From Singulisphaera sp. GP187 (GTDB lineage Bacteria > Planctomycetota > Phycisphaerae > Phycisphaerales > SM1A02), in NCBI GenBank assembly GCA_945862215.1, contig CAMAXY010000001.1:1-64000 (forward strand): a stretch of 64,000 bases of DNA. The letters are read 5' to 3'. The notes under the pieces were generated by a model, which was not told the DNA's origin, did not search any database, and saw only the letters and a list, made by a program, of their open reading frames with translations. Every line of letters starts with the position of its first letter. The stretch's first letter is position 1. Below, piece by piece: positions 35,407 to 44,500 of the stretch. The translations under genes and the position numbers were made by a program.

Positions 35407-35981
35407 CTATTCGGTCGTGGAGAACTTTCAACCACACGAAACTCAAACGGATCTATCGAGCAGTCGATCTCGACCATAAAAAATCCGCCTCTATGTTTCT
35501 GGGCATTCGGCCACATGACTCGCCGGTCCGTTTCGGGCAGTCCCACTCCATTGCCAAGTCCTGCAACTTCTTCAACAGGAACCCATTGCAATTTGCCTTC
35601 ATCAAATTCCATTCGTGTGACATCCGCAGCAACGATCGGCTTGATGGATTCAAAGAGGAAGATCAGCCAGTGATGTTCATTCTGATATGCCCGTTCTGAA
35701 ACGATTCCGAATAATCGGATGTCCTGAGGATCCAAAGTTAGGCCTGCTTCTTCCCAAGTCTCGCGTCGCGCACATTCGTGCGGCGATTCACCTCGATGGA
35801 ATTCGACCTTACCTCCAATGGGGGAATACATTCCAGGATTTGGCTTCTTCAGTCTGTGCAACATCAGAAGGCGATTCTGTTCGTCATAGAGATAGACCAA
35901 GACTGCAATTTTGTATGGCAGATTCGGCGCTTTTTCTAGCGGATTCGTCGATTGCCCTGCGGAGTCCGCAGGTTGCGTCAC
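35403..35981 (-). CDS. Nudix hydrolase (MutT-like)
   Basis: The 192-residue protein carries a Nudix box: GGKVEFHRGESPHECARRET followed by WEEAGL. The spacing between the first Gly and Glu is longer by two than the textbook pattern. It starts at GTG 35981, which overlaps the dapA stop (GTGA), so it is coupled to dapA. Substrate, a nucleoside diphosphate-X compound, cannot be told. Confidence 0.88.
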   Translation of the reverse strand: MTQPADSAGQSTNPLEKAPNLPYKIAVLVYLYDEQNRLLMLHRLKKPNPGMYSPIGGKVEFHRGESPHECARRETWEEAGLTLDPQDIRLFGIVSERAYQNEHHWLIFLFESIKPIVAADVTRMEFDEGKLQWVPVEEVAGLGNGVGLPETDRRVMWPNAQKHRGGFFMVEIDCSIDPFEFRVVESSPRPNS

Positions 35982-36940
35982 AGCGATGCTCCGGCCTTGT
36001 GCGATTTATTTTGTTGTGCAGTTGTGGAATTTTTCTTCCCTCCAACTTCCTGCGCATCTTCAATCTGCGCATCTCGAAGCAGCGCCGCAATGGTTGATCG
36101 AACCGATTCGCTTGCACGCACCAAAGGCAAACGCACCGAACCAGTATCGCGTCCAAGCAATTCCATGGCACACTTGAGCGGAACAGGGTTGACATCCAGC
36201 GAGAGCAATCCGCGCGAAAGACCAAAGAGTTTTTCGTGAGAGTTTCGAACCGCAGCAAGATCGTTGCTGGCAATGTTGCGACAAAGTTGCGCGACACGTT
36301 CTGGAACAATATTCGAGACAACGCTCACAACACCGACTGCGCCAACTGCGGCGAAACTCGCCGTCAACGAATCGTCGCCCGACAGAATCACGATAGAGCA
36401 TCGGCGGCGAATTTCACTTGCAGAATCCATCGAGCCTGTTGCTTCTTTCAACGCAACAATATTTGGATGCTTCGACAATCGTTCGATGGTCTCGGGCGTA
36501 ATGGCAACGGCCGCTCGCCCAGGAATGTTGTACAGAACGATTGGAAGTTCTGCGCTGTCCGCAATCGCCATAAAATGCTGATAAATACCCTCTTGTGAAG
36601 GTTTGTTGTAATACGGAGTCACTTGGAGCGATGCATGCGCGCCAAGCGATGCAGCAAGTTTGTGCAAATGAATGGCATGCGAAGTGGAATTGCTTCCCGC
36701 CCCAGCGATGACTTGCAGACCAAGTGGTCGTCCTGTCGTAACCGCGCATTCAATCACGGCAATATGTTCATGCTCCTCAAGCGTCGGCGCTTCGCCAGTC
36801 GTACCGCATGGAACGATGCCACGCACTCCGCCGTTTGCTTGAAAGTGAATATGTTCGGCAAGGCGGGGGAGATCGACTGTCGCGCCGTCGCGCGAGAATG
36901 GCGTAATCAGGGCGGTGTATGCGCCAGCGAATGTCAGCAT
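35978..36940 (-). CDS. dapA: 4-hydroxy-tetrahydrodipicolinate synthase
   Basis: The 320-residue aldolase-fold protein has PCGTTGEAPTLEEHE (substrate loop), YYNKPSQEGIYQHF, the Tyr motif LYNIPGRAAVAI and the Schiff-base Lys in NIVALKEATGS. The last 25 residues are a Lys/Gln/Ser-rich tail not seen in most DapA. It condenses pyruvate and aspartate semialdehyde, the first committed step to lysine and meso-diaminopimelate. Confidence 0.95.
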   Translation of the reverse strand: MLTFAGAYTALITPFSRDGATVDLPRLAEHIHFQANGGVRGIVPCGTTGEAPTLEEHEHIAVIECAVTTGRPLGLQVIAGAGSNSTSHAIHLHKLAASLGAHASLQVTPYYNKPSQEGIYQHFMAIADSAELPIVLYNIPGRAAVAITPETIERLSKHPNIVALKEATGSMDSASEIRRRCSIVILSGDDSLTASFAAVGAVGVVSVVSNIVPERVAQLCRNIASNDLAAVRNSHEKLFGLSRGLLSLDVNPVPLKCAMELLGRDTGSVRLPLVRASESVRSTIAALLRDAQIEDAQEVGGKKNSTTAQQNKSHKAGASL

Positions 36941-36987
36941 GCGTTGAGTCTACAAACTGATGCGATCCAAAGTAAGAGGAAACTTTG

Positions 36988-38367
36988 CTATTCGCCAAAT
37001 CCTGCTGCGCGTGCGCACTCATCGCAGAGTTGTTCGGCGCGTGTGCGATCACTTGCTTCAGCGATCAATCGAATGATTGGCTCGGTGTTCGATGCTCGCA
37101 GATGCACCCATCCGTCAGCGAGGTCGATTCGGATTCCGTCGGTTTGGTTCAGTTGTGCGCCTGCGCGATTGGCGAAGTAGTCGCGAACTTTTCCAAGCGC
37201 TTTGGGCACTGCGCTTTGTCCGCCCATGGAGGCAAGATCCAGTTTCCGTTTGATCATCGAATATCGCGGGATTCCATCGATTATTGCGCTCAAAGTCCGT
37301 CCGTCGTGCGCCAAAAGTTCCAGAACAAGAGCCATTGAAGAGAGCGAGTCTCGCACCCAACATATTTTTGGCCAGATAAATCCGCCATTGCCTTCGCCGC
37401 CGCCAATTCCGCCACAGCTCTTGATGCCAGCAACAACATTCGCTTCACCGACAGATGTTCGAATCACCCGCGATGGTGGAAATTTGGCCGCGAGATCGTC
37501 AATCATTCGAGAGGTGGACAGATTCGTCGCCAGATCGCCATGCCCGTGTCTTTGCAGAAGTCGCATGACACCCAGAACGAGCGTGTACTCCTCACCGATA
37601 AATTTCCCATGCTCGTCGACAAGCGCGAGCCGATCAGCATCCGGATCTTGCGCGCATCCCATTGCAACCGAACCCGCCGTTCGAACCGCATCCGACAACT
37701 GGCCGAGATTCGCTTCGATTGGTTCGGGAGTATGGGCAAACGATCCAGTGTGTTCACCATTGAGGTGCACAACATCACACCCAAGTGCATCAAGCAACAT
37801 TTTTCCTGCGCGTGATCCGCCGCCATTGACGCTATCAAGCACAACACGAAACTTTTTCAATCGAATCGCAGCAACATCAACATTCGCCAAAACTCTATCG
37901 ACGTGCACTTGATCGCCATCGCCGCATCGTGTTCTTACTCCGCGCGTGCCTTCACTTGCAGTTTTCCCCGCACGAAATCGAGCGATGACTTGATTCGCCT
38001 CATTCAGTGGCAATGCCAATCCATCGGCATTGAGCGTCTTGAGTCCATTCCATTCAATTGGATTATGGCTCGCAGTTAAAACAATTCCACCAACTGCGCC
38101 GAGATGTCCGATCATCAATCCCACGGTCGGCGTTGAGACGATTCCAAGATCGATCACATCGAATCCTTCAGCACACAACCCATCACATGCCGCGTCAGCA
38201 AGTTCGGCACCAGATCCTCGTCCATCGCGTCCGACAATCAGCTTCGGTCGAGCGTTTGTTGGCAGAGCGCTGCGAATATGTTGAGCAAATGCACCAGAAA
38301 AATTGCGTGCGACATCCGGCGTCATCGACTTTCCGACAAGTCCTCGAGCACCGGAAACAGAAAGCAT
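36988..38367 (-). CDS. Phosphoglucosamine mutase / phosphohexomutase
   Basis: The 459-residue alpha-D-phosphohexomutase starts MLSVSGARGLVGKSMTP. The phosphoserine loop is VLTASHNPIEWNGLK, the metal loop DPDADRLALVD, the sugar loop GEGNGGFIWP and the phosphate loop RASNTEPIIRLIAEA. GEGNGG resembles archaeal-type GlmM and ManB more than the bacterial GEQSGH form, so glucosamine-6-phosphate is likely but not certain. An upstream TTG at 38433 is possible; ATG 38367 is preferred. Confidence 0.88.
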   Translation of the reverse strand: MLSVSGARGLVGKSMTPDVARNFSGAFAQHIRSALPTNARPKLIVGRDGRGSGAELADAACDGLCAEGFDVIDLGIVSTPTVGLMIGHLGAVGGIVLTASHNPIEWNGLKTLNADGLALPLNEANQVIARFRAGKTASEGTRGVRTRCGDGDQVHVDRVLANVDVAAIRLKKFRVVLDSVNGGGSRAGKMLLDALGCDVVHLNGEHTGSFAHTPEPIEANLGQLSDAVRTAGSVAMGCAQDPDADRLALVDEHGKFIGEEYTLVLGVMRLLQRHGHGDLATNLSTSRMIDDLAAKFPPSRVIRTSVGEANVVAGIKSCGGIGGGEGNGGFIWPKICWVRDSLSSMALVLELLAHDGRTLSAIIDGIPRYSMIKRKLDLASMGGQSAVPKALGKVRDYFANRAGAQLNQTDGIRIDLADGWVHLRASNTEPIIRLIAEASDRTRAEQLCDECARAAGFGE

Positions 38368-38449
38368 CAGTGGGGCATCTTGCACGAGTAGAAATCTAGT
38401 CGTTCTGCGCCCATTCGGGGAATTGCAGTCCAATGGCTATACTCAAATT

Positions 38450-38815
38450 ATGTTCGAACTCGAGGTACGGCGGATATTTTCGGCCGCGCACGCAATTGTG
38501 ATTCGTGGCGAGCGTGAAGCGATCCATGGCCACGATTGGCAAGTCGAAGTCGTCGTCAGCGCCGCATCGTTGGATCAAGACGGTTTGGCGTGCGATTTTC
38601 ACGCACTCGAAGCGAGCCTCGACAATGTTCTTCGTCCATTTTGCTCGAGAAATCTGAACGAAACACCCCCATTCGATGTTGTGAATCCCACCGCCGAAGC
38701 TGTTGCAAAACACATCGCCACAGAAATGGCGACGCGCATTCCAAGCCAAGTCTCGATTCGATCGGTCCGTGTGACAGAAGCCCCAGGTTGCTCTGCTCGG
38801 TATGTACTCTCCTGA
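38450..38815 (+). CDS. 6-pyruvoyl-tetrahydropterin synthase homologue, PTPS-III-like active site
   Basis: The 121-residue protein belongs to the 6-PTPS/QueD family. The zinc His ligands are in FSAAHAI and IHGHDW. QueD enzymes have a catalytic Cys four residues before HGH (CxxxHGH). Here that position is Arg and the sequence reads EAIHGH, giving the ExxHGH pattern reported for PTPS-III, which replaces FolB in folate synthesis. So preQ0 synthesis is less likely than a folate side route. The frame is open upstream, but the ATG at 38450 gives the family N-terminus. It is followed by ppk. Confidence 0.85.
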   Translation: MFELEVRRIFSAAHAIVIRGEREAIHGHDWQVEVVVSAASLDQDGLACDFHALEASLDNVLRPFCSRNLNETPPFDVVNPTAEAVAKHIATEMATRIPSQVSIRSVRVTEAPGCSARYVLS

Positions 38816-38873
38816 TGTCTATTCTTTTCATTTCAATGCTTCTCGCTTTCAGATCCGGTGAAACAAAAGACCA

Positions 38874-41117
38874 ATGACCAAATCACAAGCAAACTTCGAT
38901 CCATTTTTCGATGCCTCGGGTTCTGACGGCCAAGGCGATCCAACTCGATTTTTCAACCGAGATCATTCGTGGTTGGAATTTAATGCTCGCGTCCTAGAGA
39001 TGTGTGCTGATCCACGGACTCCTCTTTTGGAGCGCGTTCGATTTATGGCGATCTATACACGCAATCTCGATGAGTTTTATATGAAGCGAGTCGGTGCGAT
39101 GCGGCATGCGATTGAAACTGGAATCAGCGCGACGATTTTCGAACCACTCACTCCTGCACAAGTTCTGCATAGTGTGCGAACTCGTGTGCTTGCTCTTGAT
39201 GGGATCCAAACAAAAATTCTGACCGATCAGTTGCTTCCCGAATTGCGCACCGCGGGAATTGCCCTCTTGCAATGGAGTGATCTTTCAGAGTCCGAGCGCG
39301 CGGAAGCTCAAGCGTGGTTCCGTCGAAATGTCTTCCCGATCTTGACCCCACTTGCCGTTGATCCTGGTCATCGATTTCCGTTCATTTCCAACATGAGCGT
39401 TTCGCTCGGCTTGGTCGTGCGTCGTCCAGGCGAACCAGAAACCATGTTCGCTCGCGTCAAGATTCCAGAATTACCGACTCGAATGTACGAAATGAGGTCG
39501 GGCAAGCGATTCCTTCCAGTGCAAGAGATCATCGAACATAATTTGGATGAACTCTTTCCAGGCATGGAAATTCTCCAAGTGCTTCCATTCCGAGTGACAC
39601 GCGACGCAGAGATCGAAGCAGAGCGTGATGGCTCCGATGATTTGCTCATTTCTGTCGAACAAAAATTGAAAGAAAGGAAATTTGCACGCGTCGTTCGGTT
39701 GGAAGTCGCATCCGGTGCAAGCCCTCGAATTCTGCGCTTTTTAATGGAAGAACTGGATCTTGGCGCAGAAGACATTTATGAAACTTCAGGGCTGACGGAC
39801 TATGGGATTCTGGATGCAATCGCAGATGTCGACCTTCCAGCGCTGAAATATTCTCGTTGGACTCCGCTTCCGCCGGTCGAACTTTCGCCCGAAGCGGGAT
39901 CGAGCATTTTTTCGCAGATTCGCAAAGGCGATATTTTAGTTCATCATCCCTATCAAAGTTTTGATCTCAGCGTTGAAAAGTTCATCATCGCTGCTGCGGA
40001 TGATCCGAAAGTTCTCTGTATTAAGCAATCGCTGTATCGCACTTCCGGTGATAGTCCGTTCATTGCAAGTCTCATTCACGCCGCTGAAAGTGGAAAACAG
40101 GTCGCTGTGTTGGTCGAACTCCGTGCACGCTTCGACGAAGCACGCAATATTGAATGGGCTCGCAAATTGGAAAATGCTGGAGTGCATGTCGCATACGGCG
40201 TGATCGGTTTGAAGACGCACACCAAGACGGCTCTTGTCGTTCGTCAGGAAACTGACGGCATTCGTTGCTACGGCCATGTGGGAACCGGAAATTACAACGC
40301 GCGAACCGCACGCGTCTATGAAGACTTCGGCATCCTGACCAGTGATCCATTGATCACCGAAGATCTTGTTGGACTTTTCAATTACATGACAGGTCGTTCG
40401 AGACAAACGAAGTTCAATAAATTATTGATCGCTCCAGTCAGCATGAAGCGGCGATTTATTGATCTGATCGAGCGTGAAATTGAATTGCATACAGCGCAGC
40501 GTCCAGGGCGAATCATTGCCAAGATGAATCAAATCGAAGACCGCGGCGTGATGGATGCGCTCTATCGCGCCAGCAACGCGGGAGTGCAAATCGATCTGAT
40601 TGTCCGTGGATTCTGTTGCATTCGACCAGGTGTCCCAGGGTTGTCCGAGAACATTCGCGTTCGTTCGCTCATTGGAAGGTTCTTGGAACACAGTCGAGTT
40701 TTCTACTTTGGTGCAGGGAAATCAGAGCCTCTCGATGGCGACTTCTTCATCGGCAGCGCTGATTGGATGTATCGCAATCTGCAGACTCGCGTGGAAGCTG
40801 CGACACCTATCGAAAAATTAGAGCATCGTCGCATTTTGTGGACGACATTGCAATATTCACTGGAAGACGTTCGTCAATCGTGGGAACTTCTGCCCAGCGG
40901 TTCTTATCAACGCGTTTATGATGATGGCCTCCAAGCTGACGATCCGCGCAGATTAGGATTGCATCAACGGCTCATGAACGATGCATTAGCATTACATGCG
41001 CGCAGTCAAGGGGACACGACTTCACTCGCCGATCCTGTCAGCGAGAGTTCACCGCAGGAGCCTCAACTCCAATCGGAGTCGCGTCGCCGGAAGCAGAAAA
41101 ATCCACGTTCGGCTTGA
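38874..41117 (+). CDS. ppk1: Polyphosphate kinase 1
   Basis: The 747-residue protein contains the N-terminal motif FFNRDHSWLEFNARVLEMC, then RNLDEFYMKRVGAM, the PLD-like catalytic motif AYGVIGLKTHTKTALVVRQE with the phosphorylated His, the segment YGHVGTGNYNARTARVYEDF, and a second His region SADWMYRNLQTRVE. It polymerises phosphate from ATP. The last 30 residues are a polar Ser/Gln/Arg-rich tail encoded over the antisense end of the next gene (80-base overlap). Confidence 0.96.
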   Translation: MTKSQANFDPFFDASGSDGQGDPTRFFNRDHSWLEFNARVLEMCADPRTPLLERVRFMAIYTRNLDEFYMKRVGAMRHAIETGISATIFEPLTPAQVLHSVRTRVLALDGIQTKILTDQLLPELRTAGIALLQWSDLSESERAEAQAWFRRNVFPILTPLAVDPGHRFPFISNMSVSLGLVVRRPGEPETMFARVKIPELPTRMYEMRSGKRFLPVQEIIEHNLDELFPGMEILQVLPFRVTRDAEIEAERDGSDDLLISVEQKLKERKFARVVRLEVASGASPRILRFLMEELDLGAEDIYETSGLTDYGILDAIADVDLPALKYSRWTPLPPVELSPEAGSSIFSQIRKGDILVHHPYQSFDLSVEKFIIAAADDPKVLCIKQSLYRTSGDSPFIASLIHAAESGKQVAVLVELRARFDEARNIEWARKLENAGVHVAYGVIGLKTHTKTALVVRQETDGIRCYGHVGTGNYNARTARVYEDFGILTSDPLITEDLVGLFNYMTGRSRQTKFNKLLIAPVSMKRRFIDLIEREIELHTAQRPGRIIAKMNQIEDRGVMDALYRASNAGVQIDLIVRGFCCIRPGVPGLSENIRVRSLIGRFLEHSRVFYFGAGKSEPLDGDFFIGSADWMYRNLQTRVEAATPIEKLEHRRILWTTLQYSLEDVRQSWELLPSGSYQRVYDDGLQADDPRRLGLHQRLMNDALALHARSQGDTTSLADPVSESSPQEPQLQSESRRRKQKNPRSA

Positions 41118-41508
41118 TAATCCCCAAATCAAAAAGTGTCTGAGCCATTTGCCCAGGCAATAAGTATGTCAGTTTTCCTTTGACACTCCATCTTGTCAGA
41201 GGTTCGACATCGCCCCCATGCCTGATGACAACTGGAATTGAATCAAAGGTGATTGATCGAGCTGGCAGAGTGCGACTCGCAATCCAGACGCTGCTCCAGT
41301 TTCCGAGATTTGTGGAAACTTCATAGGTCCATCGATCAAGGACCATTGGCAAGTCGGTCGGATTTCGGATGTCAAGTTTCAATACATATTCACCCGCACT
41401 TGGTCCGTCGGAGACCTTGTCAAGCGAATCCACGCGTACATCTGGCGTGGCGGTGCATCCAAGCAGAATGCTCGGGAGCAACAGGAGAATAAGAAGTCTG
41501 GCGACCAT
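41038..41508 (-). CDS. Small lipoprotein with LEA-2 / WHy-like beta-sandwich
   Basis: The 156-residue product has a clear lipobox (LLLLPSILLGCTA, Cys 18). The rest looks like a LEA14/WHy-type beta-sandwich: VSDGPSAGEYVLKLDIRNPT, then DLPMVLDRWTYEVS, and a ...VPVVIRHGG strand region. That family assignment is tentative. Its 3' end overlaps the end of ppk1 antisense by 80 bases. Divergent from the PQQ-propeller gene with a 39-base gap. Confidence 0.72.
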   Translation of the reverse strand: MVARLLILLLLPSILLGCTATPDVRVDSLDKVSDGPSAGEYVLKLDIRNPTDLPMVLDRWTYEVSTNLGNWSSVWIASRTLPARSITFDSIPVVIRHGGDVEPLTRWSVKGKLTYLLPGQMAQTLFDLGIIKPNVDFSASGDATPIGVEAPAVNSR

Positions 41509-41547
41509 AAGCGCAATCTATACCCTTGTGGGCATAGGATGGGCTGA

Positions 41548-44500
41548 GTGCATTTGTTCATTCGCTGCAATCTCCCCAAGTCCGCTCGTCAAGATGCCGC
41601 ATTCGCCGTTCTTTGCGCGTGTTTCTGTGCATTCACAGCCACGCTTGATTCTCTTGCATTTGCTCAGGAATCGGCAGTTGTAGCGGTCGACGATTCTCCC
41701 GCAGCTGAACAGATGTTGTCGCAAGCCGAGGATCAAGCCGCAAACAATCCCGCCGAATCTGCACGCCTGATCAGTCGCGTTCTGGAAGAATTCGGTCGCA
41801 AGTTGGTCAGAGTCTCAGGAGAGCAAGATCGATTCATGGATGGCCGATCACGCGCTGAGTCTTTCTTGCGATCGCATCCGCAGGTCATGGCAAAATTTCG
41901 TTCTGCTCAAACTGGCGAAGCGGAGCGATTGATCGCAGCAGGGGAAGATCGAAAAGTTGTCGAGACTCGTCTTCTGACTTCGGGAGGACTTCTTGCAGCG
42001 GTTCGCGAAACTCAGCGTGCGATCGAGTTGGCGCAATTCGCTTCGGCGCAGAATCTTCTTGATTCGATTAAGGATCATCCAGATATCGCATCGCTCGATC
42101 CATCTATTCATGCGACTCTTGTGGTGTTGACAGCATGGGGAAATGGTGATGATGCGAGCGCATTGGCTGCTTTGGACATTCTCAAACATTCTTCAGTGGA
42201 GAATCTGCGTCAGTTGGCAGAGAAACTCGCCATCACAATCAAAAATCCATTGGTGGGTAAGAAAGCTGCGATCGATCCACTTGCACCATCGCAATTTGGC
42301 CCCATACCAACCAACCCAGTTCAACTCTGGAGCGAGCCGCTCGAAAATTCGATTTACTCTCGCCTTCAAGACTCCATCGAGAGTGGAATCCCAATGAACA
42401 ACGCCGATGGATCTGCAGCAAGTGGTCGATTTCTCGTGTCGATTCCAACAATTGATGGACCCATTGTGCTGGTCAATGAGGCCTATGTTCTTAGGGCATT
42501 TGACGCATTTTCTCATCTTCCAAAATGGCGTCAGGCAATCGGCAGTGCGAATGCGCCAAGGACCGACATGCAAGCTGGAGATCTTGAAGTCGCTGTTGTC
42601 GCCTCAGATTGTGTGCTGGCACTTTCAGGTCACGCACTCGGGACGGAACGAAGCGGTGGTGGGCGGCTTGTCTGCCTCGATTTGTTGACTGGTCGCAAGA
42701 GATGGGAACTTGCGCCGGATCGTTTCGCAGGACAGTCAGAATTCCGCGAGTTCTTTTTTTATGGCGCCCCAACTGTGGTTCACAATACTGTTGTGTTACT
42801 GGGTCGAAAGATGACAGGCCGTCTTGAAACGGTTTCAACAGTCGTTGGTGTGAATCTTCAAACTGGCGAAGTCGAATGGGTCACGCCAGTCGGAGCTGCG
42901 CCTGGAATTCGCAGTGCAGGTTCGCGACCATACACAACACCAACAACAATTGGTGGAAGAGTTTTCGTCTCGACTGGATCTGGCACATCCGCATGCATCG
43001 ATGCGAGCGATGGACGTATCCGATGGATTCGCCGCGATCCAGTTTCGATTCGCGATATCCAGATGGATGTCATGCCATGGGAAATGGGTGGTGCCGTCAT
43101 CACGACGAGGGGCCTTTTGACGATCGCTCCGAGCGCAACAGAATTGCAACTCCTTTCAATTGATACGGGCGAAGTCATCGATTCATTTCCGATTGGAACT
43201 GCAACCAAGTGGGGAGCAATTCGATATCTCCTGACCGATCGGGAACGATCGTTGGTCTATGGAGTTGGCGACGGTATGACTGCATTCAGAGTGAGTGATC
43301 TGCGAACACCAATTTGGAAATTCCCTGCAATTCCAGAGATAAATACGTCTATTTTAAGGAGTGATCGATCGGGCATTCGAGGCCGAGTGCAATCAGGATG
43401 GATGGAAAATGGTCGTCCAGGCTTGATCGTTCCGTTGGAACTAAACGCGCTGCTTGTTCATGGTGACGATGGCTCGACGGTCCTTTCGATTCCGTGCAAA
43501 GGTCCAGCAAACATTATTGCTCGAGATGGCGTGATCGCCGCGGCGACCAATGACTCGCTCCAGGTGCTCATGGACGCTACGCGTGCGAAGGAGATATTGC
43601 TTGCGGCAACGAACGACCGACCACAAGATGCGGATGCCATCATAGGCCTCGTCGAATTTGCGCTGCGTGCTCGTGACGCAGACCTTCTACGAATCGCAAC
43701 AAAGTCTATCGAGCCAGCGATCGAGGCAACTCGTAAAAGTGTCCAACGCCGAAGTCGGTTCGTGGCGATTTTAATTGATGCGGCGCGGAGTGGTCTCTTA
43801 GGTCGAGATGGATCGGACGCTCTCTTTGCAGCGATCGTTCGTGCGCAGCCAAATGCGACAGAGCGTGCAATGGCGCTTGTCGCGCAGGGAGATTGGCTTG
43901 CAGGATCTGGTCGTTCGAGTGGTGCAATCGCAGTCTGGAGAATGTTGTTGGCAGATTCGGACGCATCGGTTGTCATGATTTCAGATTTCGACGGCAATGC
44001 TCAATCATCCGTGCGGAGTGGATCTGCAGCAGCTTTGCAACGACTCGAGCGCATGGCCTCTATGGTCGGCGGTCCTGCAGAAGCCAAGCAGGCATCGGAG
44101 AGTTCTCCGTCAAATGCGACTGCAGTAGAACTTGAGCGTTTTGCAAGTCGCATGCCGTGCACTGTGGAGGCAGCACGCGCTTGGATTCAGGCAGCACAAT
44201 TGCGAATGAATGAAAAATCAATCGCAATTGCATCGGGGGATTCCGCGGCCGCAGTCGATGCTGCGATTGCGACTGCCAATCGTGTTGTCGTGACAGAGAT
44301 TCTCAACGAGGCAGTTGCGCTGATGAAGAAATCTGATCTCGAAATCACCGCAGCACAATTGCTCGATCGTTGTGTTATGGCTGGGTTCGATGTGCCGATC
44401 ACTTTGCTTGGTGGACTTGATGCATCGCGTGCACTCTTGGCATCTCCCGCGGCTCCGCTTGTCGAGAATTTGCCTCGAGCGATTGCTGCAACCAAAGTGA

